Assembly (NCBI GenBank): GCA_019426215.1
Contig: CM033400.1
Coordinates: forward strand, 26,086,568-26,150,567
Reading direction: 5' to 3'
Length of the DNA stretch: 64,000 nucleotides
Source: Buddleja alternifolia
Taxonomy: Eukaryota > Streptophyta > Magnoliopsida > Lamiales > Scrophulariaceae
Within the stretch, counting starts at the first letter, position 1. Each line of letters begins with the position of its first letter. Positions 56,417-64,000 of this stretch are shown piece by piece. A program made the position numbers and the translations under genes. The notes beneath the pieces are model-generated. The model worked only from the letters and a program-made list of their open reading frames with translations, searched no databases and was not told the origin of the DNA.

Positions 56417-57383
56417 TGTTTCGAAAATAAAAACAAATTAGAATAAGGAGGGATTTCGAGTAGACGATCCCTGCCTCGCGATAATCTCAACTTAGAATTA
56501 TCTATCGACCCCTACCTAAATAGGCTACCGATGGTCCTACATCTTAAACGAAAAGTTGATTAAATGTATTCGAACTTCTCTTCATCTTCTTCGAGTGGAC
56601 CGCAATGATTGAAAACTCAAGTCAAGTGTACAAATCATCTCTCCGATACTTAAATCTGGATAAAAAGACAATTTATACCTCCGTGAAAGTCTTCAATTTG
56701 AAGAATACAGGCAGCGTTCAATACGCTATTTGGTGATTTCAGCCTTTAATTAAATGCTGATTATTGTGTTCGAATGCAAAATATAAACATATCTCAATAG
56801 CCCAAAAAGATATACTGAAATTCAAGCAATTAATTAACATTTAAAAGCTTAAATATATATCTCTATGGATTCTTCGATCGTGAAGATTACAAGCAAATGC
56901 AGATACAATGCCTTGGAGGCAAATGTCATCGAGTCTAATACTAAATTACATTACGGCTACTCCTAAATTACGCTAAGAGTTACTCCTACATTACGCTATG
57001 AACTACTCTTAAGGTTAGGGCTAATTCTAAGAGAAATAAAATGTAGAAGTTTTTCTTCTGATGATCTTGTGATTTTTCTTCCTTCTTTTCTTCCTGGCTC
57101 CTATATATCTTGTCTTCGGGAACCATCTTCAACTGTCCTTAACTGCTCTTTCAAATCTTTTCAAATTAGCGCGCTTCTGCAGATGATTGGCTATTTGGAC
57201 TATATTTTATTTCTTCAGATTCGATTCTTGGACTTTTGTCAATTCAACCCTTTCGCTATTTTCTGGATTTAATGGGCTTGTCTTATCTTTTTGTGGACCT
57301 GATTTTCTTCTTTTCGAGTTCCTACAATTTGGGCTATTTGGGCTTTGTACTTCGGAAGCCCCAATTATTTTATGGTATAAACA
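56417..57383 (-). repeat. 5' LTR of the Tat-like element
   Basis: 967 bp, ending TATAAACA before the CATAC duplication. The primer site adjoins its left side. Confidence 0.9.
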
Positions 57384-59057
57384 CATACCCTATGGTTTGT
57401 CAATTTTTGTCATCTTTACTACGTCCCGAGCAATGTAATCCGCTAGCAGAACCTGAAAAAAAATTAGAGGAAATGGAAAAGTATCCAACTCCATCTACCT
57501 GTATATCAAATTATATATATATGTTCCATAATTACCTCGATGCTAAAAAGTGAACTCTAATATGTACCTCATCAACTGATTTAGTTACAATTTTTATTAA
57601 TCCATTCAATTGGAAATATACCCACAGTATTTTGGTATATTGATTTTATTTAACTTTTGGTAAATCGCAATTTATTTTTTTTGGTGAAATTTTTTGTCTT
57701 ACCCCTCACAACCCGACCATGCCTATTATACTATTTTGAAAAATAGCGCAATGTTCTAGCGAAATAAGAGGGTGTTTAACTAATCTTATAAGCTCCTCTA
57801 AACATCTTATAAGATGTTCTAGAGTTCGATTCCTTTTTCACCACCTGGCGCCATACGTGACACTCTCGTTTTAGCATAGCGTCCCACTAAAAAGAGCGTT
57901 TAGGACTTGGCGATAATGATTAACATTGTGTATGCGCCAGTGCAATGCAGTGAACGCGCCATCAGCGATGTATGCAATTCCGAGGTTTGGAACCCTTCGC
58001 CCTGATGACCCATACAACATCAGGATCCATTACGCACGATATGCTGACTCCTACTGGGAATCGTGGGTACTCGTTGAGCTCACAGGAAGGATTCATAGAC
58101 ATATAACTCGCTTCCTACGATCCAGCCTTCTCCGGGCCCGATGCTTCTCACATTCATCACGCCTCCATCGGGGTCTGTAACTCGGTTTTAAGTCAACTGA
58201 GAGGTGCAACAATTTAAGAGTAGAACTACCAATTTGAAGGAAGTAAAAGAAAGAATAAGTGAGATACTGACCGTGGGTACATACAGTGATTAATCTGGAC
58301 TCTTCATGTAAGGGGAAGATCGATCGTCCAACCGCCCTTGATGGGATCACATCATTCTGCGTCAAGCATATCAGGCTTTCGGTAATATGACATTCTATTA
58401 TTATTGCATAAACATTCCAAGGCTTAAGCAAAACATGCGATACATGTATAAACATATCAAGCTTCACTGATGTACAGTTTTTTCCAGCTAAATGAGGGAG
58501 AGAGGAAACCATGCGTAAACGAAATATTCTAAGTATAACCATCGGTTACATATGAAAATCTCTATAATCTACAACTGTCTAAGTGACATCTGCTCTAATT
58601 GATGTGGATGATGGCATTATAAACAATCAAACCTAGAGGTCTGTAGAATGTTGAAGAGAAACAAGAGAGTGGGTGCAAATTTCGAAAAAGGAACATCTCA
58701 AAAGGGCGTGAGATTATTTCTGGGTACATCTCTTTGTCCAAGTATTATTTTTTAGAGCTGATATGCACAATTCTTAATTTACACATAAATATTACTGCAA
58801 AATTTCACATATATACTGAGCTCAACAAAATACAAGGTCGAAAAGTAAACTCCGCACTGGCCTTTGTTCATGATTTTTCTATTTCTGTTCATTCAGTCAA
58901 GAACGGGTAACCGGAGTATCGATGTGAGCACTACCTGTGAAAAACCGTAATTCAGCATCAATTTCAGACACAAAGGTTGTGAAGTTCTTCAACCACCATT
59001 GGCTAATGATATGAGTGCTTGGTTTATATAAATTATACTCGGGTTTCTGTAAGATCT
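57384..59057. other. Spacer downstream of the PPR gene; possible non-coding exons
   Basis: Mostly AT-rich with short GC-richer islands at 57840-58190 and 58290-58420. On the minus strand the second island is bounded by AATAATAATAG and G|GTCAGT, splice-site-like ends, and the first begins after TTACAG. They could be 3'-UTR exons of the PPR gene or a separate transcript. No protein family is recognised. Confidence 0.25.
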
Positions 59058-60932
59058 TTAAGACTGCAAACAATGTTTTCTAGACGACTTTTCATCCCAA
59101 TTAAAATACCCACAGGCAGTAAGAACAGTCGAGAGGATGTAATCATCCACCTGAATACCCTCGGCTTGCATTCGATACATGAGTTTTAAAGCCTCACTGC
59201 AAAACCCATTTCTCGCGTACGCTACAATCATTGCCTTCCAGGAAACCAAGTTCCTCTCAGGCATGCTATCAAAGACTTGAAGTGCCTCCGAAAGATGACC
59301 ACATTTGGAATACATATGAACCAAAGCACTACCAACAAACACGTTAGCTAATGCAGGGGTTTTATTTATAGATGAATGAATCAATTTCCCTTGCTTTATG
59401 TTTTCTAGTTTTGCACATGCTTTAAGTGCTGATGAATAAGTAAAAGGATTCGGTTCCACACCTTCTCCCAACATCTCCTTTAAGTACTCAAGGGCCTCGT
59501 GCTCATGACCTAGGTGGGCACAACCAGAAATCATTGCAGTCCATGAAACTACGTCTTTATCAGGCAAGTACTTGAGAACCCTAGATGCAAAACCATACTC
59601 CCCACATTTACAATAAAGCCACACAAGTGCACTTCCTATACAGATATTGCAAGGTGCAAAATTTTTGAGAATTTGTGCATGAACTTCTTTACCTGTCGAT
59701 AATGCCCTGAGTAAGCCACAAGCTCTAAGGATACTAACCATAGTTAAATTGTTAGTATATAACTTTACTCTTTTCATCACACGGAAGAGCTTTATGGCCT
59801 CTTCACCGAGTCCATTGTGAGCATATCCTGCTATAATAGCATTCCAAGTGATCGCATTTCTCCATTTGATTCCATCAAAAAGTGTCCTGGAATCATCAAT
59901 TTTCCCACACTTTGCATACATATCCACCAATGAAGTACCTACATAAACATCCCTATCATATGCCTTTTTAACAACGGTACCATGTAATTGTTTACCAAGT
60001 CCTAATTCTCTCTCTTCACCACAAGCATTCAATACGCTACAAATAGTAAACTCATTTGGGTCAAGCTCATGAGATAACATATGCGATAACATGACAAAAG
60101 CCTCATGTCCCCGTCCGTGTTGTGAACAAGCTGTGATCATGGTTGTCCAAGCAATCAAGTCCCGCTTTTCCACTCGGTCAAAGACTTGGAAGGCACTATC
60201 AAGATCACCACATCTAGCATAAAAGTGCAAAATAGTGCAATCTAATATGAGATTACTTACTTGACTCTTTATTATACAAGCATGTAGTTGCTTCCCGAGC
60301 TCATAGTCAGATATTCTACCACACAAATTCAACATACAAACATATGTCTGCGCATTCCCACGGACTCCACTGTTGACAAACTCTCTAAACAACCCCAAAG
60401 CTTCGTTGCTTATGTCATATTTCTGGTAGCCATTAAGCATAGCAGTCCATGAAACAACATTTTTTTCCAACATATTGTCAAAAACACCACGGGCCGCGAC
60501 CAAATCCCCAAATTTTACATACACACTGATCAAATTATTATTAACAAAAACGATTGGATCTTTCATACGCTTAACAACAACAGCATGTGCTCTCCTAATT
60601 TCTTCAACATTAGAACATGATTGAAGCAAATGGCCTAATGCAGTCGAGTCTACAGGCCGATTGATTGGTTTCACATCGTATACAAGCACATTGTTGCTAT
60701 TATGCGCATTTGCATGAGATGGATAAAGAAAATGAGAATTGGTAGGAAAAGGCAAGTCCTCGGAGTAGCTAGGTACACTTAGGCTGTCGCTCTTGCTGGC
60801 ATTGCTATAGCCTTTTGCTTTCGAGCAGTGCTTTTTGTATTTTGGCAAGTTGGATTTTTTAGCATCAATAAGGTAAGGTGGTTGGGTTTGATACAAAAAT
60901 ATGCACGGGGTGATATATGATAAGGAGAACAT
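59058..60932 (-). CDS. Pentatricopeptide repeat protein, probably organellar
   Basis: 624 residues from MFSLSYITPC. About 13 PPR motifs of 35 residues run from residue 129 to the end, with typical text such as VSWTAMLNGYQKYDISNEAL, YVGTSLVDMYAKCGKIDDS, WNAIIAGYAHNGLGEEAIKL and LVHMYSKCGHLSEALQVFDS. PPR proteins bind single-stranded RNA in plastids or mitochondria and guide cutting, editing, splicing or stability. The Ser/Lys-rich N-terminal 120 residues look like a targeting region. No E, E+ or DYW domain follows the last repeat (ends HCLQS). Arrangement and LLQSCSNVEEIRRAH recall the Arabidopsis SEL1/PDM1 type (At4g18520), from memory. The frame is open upstream to a 3' splice site at 60992, so a longer form starting at 61522 is possible. 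Intact. Confidence 0.92.
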   Translation of the reverse strand: MFSLSYITPCIFLYQTQPPYLIDAKKSNLPKYKKHCSKAKGYSNASKSDSLSVPSYSEDLPFPTNSHFLYPSHANAHNSNNVLVYDVKPINRPVDSTALGHLLQSCSNVEEIRRAHAVVVKRMKDPIVFVNNNLISVYVKFGDLVAARGVFDNMLEKNVVSWTAMLNGYQKYDISNEALGLFREFVNSGVRGNAQTYVCMLNLCGRISDYELGKQLHACIIKSQVSNLILDCTILHFYARCGDLDSAFQVFDRVEKRDLIAWTTMITACSQHGRGHEAFVMLSHMLSHELDPNEFTICSVLNACGEERELGLGKQLHGTVVKKAYDRDVYVGTSLVDMYAKCGKIDDSRTLFDGIKWRNAITWNAIIAGYAHNGLGEEAIKLFRVMKRVKLYTNNLTMVSILRACGLLRALSTGKEVHAQILKNFAPCNICIGSALVWLYCKCGEYGFASRVLKYLPDKDVVSWTAMISGCAHLGHEHEALEYLKEMLGEGVEPNPFTYSSALKACAKLENIKQGKLIHSSINKTPALANVFVGSALVHMYSKCGHLSEALQVFDSMPERNLVSWKAMIVAYARNGFCSEALKLMYRMQAEGIQVDDYILSTVLTACGYFNWDEKSSRKHCLQS

Positions 60933-60990
60933 TGAAACTAATTTCTTCTTTGATTTCCACAAAGATGTTAGGCTATATTCTCTATTCCAA

Positions 60991-61522
60991 CCTGTCACAA
61001 AAATGTAAAATATTAGTCAAAATCTAATAAAGATTGGACTATTAGAGTCTAACATCAATTTTTATCATCACAGAAACTGAACCAAAAAAAAAACTCATTA
61101 CTATAATTCTCAGAATCAATCAGGATAAAATTTGAAAAAATTCTCAAAGCATTTCTAAAGCTTCCAATAGTACCCGGAACATATGTAAGTGAGTTGTGTC
61201 AAACGAAATTAGCAGAGCCAGCTTATTCATGTTCTTATTAGCCTATTCTAAACATCTGTTATCAAAGTTATGACTACAAACTCTGCAAAAACCTCAAATT
61301 TTCTGGTTTGCAAAATCAGAAAACAGCAAAAATATGGGAGCAGCAGTTAAAACAAGCAGCAAAGAAGATGTATCTAAGTTTACCGTTTGGGTTGCAGAAG
61401 AGAACTGCGCCGGCAACGACGGAGGTGGGTTTTGCGTATTTCTTTCGTGAGAGAGAGTGAGGTACTCTGTCTGTGGGTTTTTTCTTTGTCTGTGTGTGAC
61501 ATTGTGTTTTGGGCACATTCAT
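60991..61522 (-). other. Likely first exon and 392-bp intron of the PPR gene
   Basis: On the minus strand, AAACG|GTAAAC at 61384/61383 is a good donor and TTTTTGTGACAG|GTTGG at 60992/60991 a good acceptor. Joining them keeps an open frame from an ATG at 61522 (MNVPKTQ) into the PPR frame, giving 690 residues. Otherwise this is a 5'-UTR exon. CTCTCTCTCAC-type text near 61440-61460 suits a leader. Confidence 0.5.
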
Positions 61523-61539
61523 GAGATATTTTTCCTAAA

Positions 61540-61806
61540 TTTTCTCATTTGTCCGGGAAAAAAGACAAACTTCTACCACTTTTTTAAAGGAAAAATAACA
61601 ATTTTAGAAATTTAGTGTACAATTAAATCGATGGTCGGTCTCTAATGATTCTTTTTGTGAAGTTTTAGAGAAAAGAATATTTAGAAGAATAGAGAAATAA
61701 TGGTAAAAATGTCTTTAGATGTTTTGTATTTTTTTTTTTTTTTTGAGTAGAAGTGTAATGATGATTTTAATGTGATGTATTTTCTTTAAGAATATTGGAG
61801 AAAATC
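61540..61806. other. Upstream region of the PPR gene
   Basis: AT-rich spacer with a poly-T run at about 61730-61743. No TATA box close to 61522 stands out. Confidence 0.3.
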
Positions 61807-62890
61807 ATATTTTCTGTCCCTAAATTTGTCGACTAAAACACATTTGGTCCTTCGTGTTACAATTTTGACTGATTTGGTCCCTCAACTTACAAATTTTGGA
61901 CAAATGTAATCTGTAATTCCCTATACCATCCGTTAAAAACTAATGAAAATGCTCATTTGTCGTGTACGTAAGCTCAATTTGGGGGTAAATGCTCGATTCC
62001 AGACTTCATTCATTCTAGGTGAAATATAAATTTTAAATTCTAACATGAATAAAAATAATTTAAATAAATAGAAAGAACTTTTTAAAAATCTAAAAAAATA
62101 AAAAAACATAAAGAAAATATCTACAAATTAGAAGATATTTAAGATTAAATATTTTAAACTATTTATTCTAATATGACAAAACATTAAGTATTAAATTATC
62201 TCAATATAATTTAATAAATAATGAAAAATATTTAATTAGAAAATATATCTTAAATTAAATTAAATTTAACATAAAAATTTTTTTATTAAATGTGTTAAAT
62301 AATTCTAAGAAACTAAAAGATAGGAAAAACTAAACTGAATATTACAATTTAGCCTTTTTCGTGGTGCTATTTTTTATTTTTATATTAAATAATTTTTATT
62401 TATATTATATTTATTTATTTTTATTATAATTATATTATATTTTTATATTATATTTTTCTTAATATCTTTTTTTCAATTTTTATTTTTTTATTTTTTATTT
62501 TTTTATTTTTATTATTTTTTCATTTTATTTTTATTACTTTATTTAATTTTATAATTTTTATTATTTTTTCAATTTTACTTTATATTAATTTTAATTTCAT
62601 AATCCAATTTTCCACGTGGCGTACTGGAATTTGACCACTTGTCTCTTTGTTTCCAAGTTGGCAAGTCATGTGTCGCAAAATTGATTTGAAAATTGAAAAT
62701 TCCTAAATTGAAAAACTTAACAAAATCCTAATTTTGATTTATTTTTTTTGGATTCTGTTAATTTAGACAAGAATTTAACGGCATGGACTATAAGTGTCTG
62801 ATATTAATAAGTTGATTGAAAAATCTGTCAAAGCTGAAACATGGAGGACCAAATGTGTTTTAATCGACAACTTTAGGTACGAAAAATATA
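61807..62890. mobile_element. 1.08-kb inverted-repeat (MITE/MULE-like) element
   Basis: The left end has CCTAAATTTGTCGACTAAAA and ACACATTTGGTCC; the right end reversed has CCTAAAGTTGTCGATTAAAA and ACACATTTGGTCC. The match covers about 55 bp. The interior is very AT-rich with TTTTTATTTT runs (62340-62590) and no coding frame. The target duplication is not clear. Confidence 0.75.
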
Positions 62891-63079
62891 ATTCTTCTAT
62901 AAAATTGATGTGATAAACTTTTTTGTGATCAGTATATACAGTGAATTGTTGTTTTATAAGAAAATCTATAAAAAGTGAGATGAATGACATTTACATAACA
63001 TATCTAATTTAAGTCAAACTCAGCGATTAAAGCAACTTAATAGATGAAATGGATTGTACTTTGCACTTTGCTTCATTTT

Positions 63080-63082
<3 letters not shown>

Positions 63083-63134
<52 letters not shown>
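63083..63134 (+). repeat. (AT)26 microsatellite
   Basis: A 52-base uninterrupted AT run, likely length-variable. Confidence 0.97.
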
Positions 63135-63137
<3 letters not shown>

Positions 63138-63240
63138 TACGCCCCGATGTTGAGATATTGTTGGATAATGGTCTTTTTTTTGTTGGATGAACTATATAAT
63201 CATGAATAGTAAAAACAATGGTGTTAGATAAAAATATGAG

Positions 63241-64000
63241 GGGATAATAGCATCAACCTTCCTCGAATTATGACATTTGGCATCCACCGCCCCCATCTTT
63301 GGTATATTGACATATACCTCCCCTCCTTTAATTTTTCATTATATTTACTAATTAAAAACTAAAATACCCTTCACTTTTAAATTATTTTTTTTAAAAAAAA
63401 GTTAACTTTCACTAAAAAAATGTGTTGGAAAATAAAAAAAAATCAAAACATCATCAAATGACATAATATTAGTAGTAGTAGTAATAACAATAATAACAAC
63501 AACAATATTTATAAAACAAATAATGAAGAATCAACAATCAAAAATTCCTTGAAATTTAAATTTAAACTTTTAAAAGAGAATATCCTCTAGGTTAAATGTG
63601 AATTCGGTTTGATGATTTAAAAATTTTATTGCTTAAGTATGTTAATATAATTTAGATATTTCCCATAAATGTGAATAATTCTAATTCTCTTGTAATTTGT
63701 ATATAAAAGTGTATCATGATTGTAGAAAATGTTCGAAGTACATTCACATATTTGAGAAAAATGATTTTTAGATTGCCAAAGAGAGTTCACGATTAAATTA
63801 GAGGACATTTTTTTTAGAAGTTCAGTTTGTGTTTAAAGAAAAAATTAATTATGAATGCTTCATTATTTATTTTTATACTATTATGTCAAAATATTATTTA
63901 ATGAAAGTTCACTTTTTTTAATTCTATAGTGAATGGTATTTTAGTCTTTACTAGTAAATATAGTGGGAAAAAAAATTAAAGAGGGGAGGTCGATGTCAAA
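63241..64000. mobile_element. MULE-like element, right end beyond the window
   Basis: The start GGGATAATAGCATCAACC resembles the ends of the MULE at 45875-48039. 63306-63382 (GACATATACCTCCCCTCC) is the inverted partner of 63925-64000 over about 75 bases. Since the left end has about 65 more bases outside the matched part, the element should end roughly 65-70 bases past the window. The interior is AT-rich with no gene. Confidence 0.7.

Larger units (their letters stand above)
48332..57383 (-). mobile_element. 9.05-kb Tat-like Gypsy element, rearranged inside
   Basis: LTRs at 48332-49299 and 56417-57383 are near-identical (TGTTTCGAAA to TATAAACA). CATAC flanks both sides (48327-48331 and 57384-57388). 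It reads on the minus strand: TGGCGACCACAGTGGGAGTC next to the right LTR (56391-56410) is a Tat/Ogre-style primer site, and a G-run (AGGGGGGCATT) next to the left LTR is the polypurine tract. The interior has no minus-strand gag or pol. It holds tandem repeats, a partial LTR (50143-50762), a related LTR (50768-51483), a plus-strand PMD domain, a plus-strand RT fragment and long TCGA-rich tracts. It is non-autonomous and chimeric. Confidence 0.85.

Noticed and set aside
57926..58180. 84-residue plus-strand frame next to the Tat-like element
   Set aside because: No family recognised, and the opposite strand is equally open; evidence too weak for a coding call.
1..64000. tRNA genes
   Set aside because: Short matches to tRNA ends (near 39832, 43106, 56391 and others) are retrotransposon primer sites; no cloverleaf-sized sequence with A and B boxes was found by eye.

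Overview
The window is nuclear DNA of a flowering plant, most likely a eudicot. It is AT-rich and intron-bearing, with two plant-type host genes in a sea of nested transposable elements. I see no rRNA, tRNA, CRISPR array or prokaryotic operon. Only two genes look intact: an intronless family-1 UDP-glycosyltransferase (7836-9290, minus) and a pentatricopeptide-repeat protein (59058-60932, minus, with a likely upstream exon at 61384-61522).

Layout. 1-2495: LTR-like sequence and a Copia LTR fragment. 2496-7308: a decayed Copia element with 133-134 bp LTRs and an AAAAA target duplication. 7397-7666: a small MITE-like insert. 7836-9290: the glycosyltransferase. 9896-22760: a 12.87-kb Mutator-like element (MULE) with inverted ends of about 200 bp and a perfect 9-bp target duplication (CTTTGATAC). 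It holds a stub of a MuDR-type transposase and a five-exon plant-mobile-domain (PMD) gene, now broken by four stops, a frameshift and a young 6.06-kb LTR element (12647-18710, TSD GACCT). 22770-33344: a Gypsy element split by a solo LTR and cut off by a minus-strand Copia, itself split by a 553-bp MITE.

34914-39568: a large fold-back element. Its two arms of about 1.5 kb are made of 20-bp ACAC/TTTT units that are mirror images about position 37855; the left arm contains another inverted-repeat insert. 39571-40580: a truncated plus-strand Copia gag. 42177-48051: a deleted Gypsy whose gag is split by a Copia fragment (which holds a 1.48-kb MULE) and whose 3' LTR is split by a 2.17-kb MULE. 48332-57383: a 9.05-kb minus-strand Gypsy (Tat-like primer site, TSD CATAC), internally rearranged, with extra LTR copies, a plus-strand PMD domain behind a TATA box, and an inverted reverse-transcriptase fragment. 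58200-61530: the PPR gene and its surroundings. 61807-62890 and 63241 to the window end: two more inverted-repeat elements.

The most interesting material is (a) two unrelated mobile elements, one MULE and one Gypsy, that both carry a plant mobile domain, (b) the fold-back array at 34914-39568, and (c) a hairpin beside the polypurine tract of the Gypsy family whose loop repeats the LTR end. Calls were made by eye: boundaries supported by target duplications are firm, while family names and exon joins are inference.
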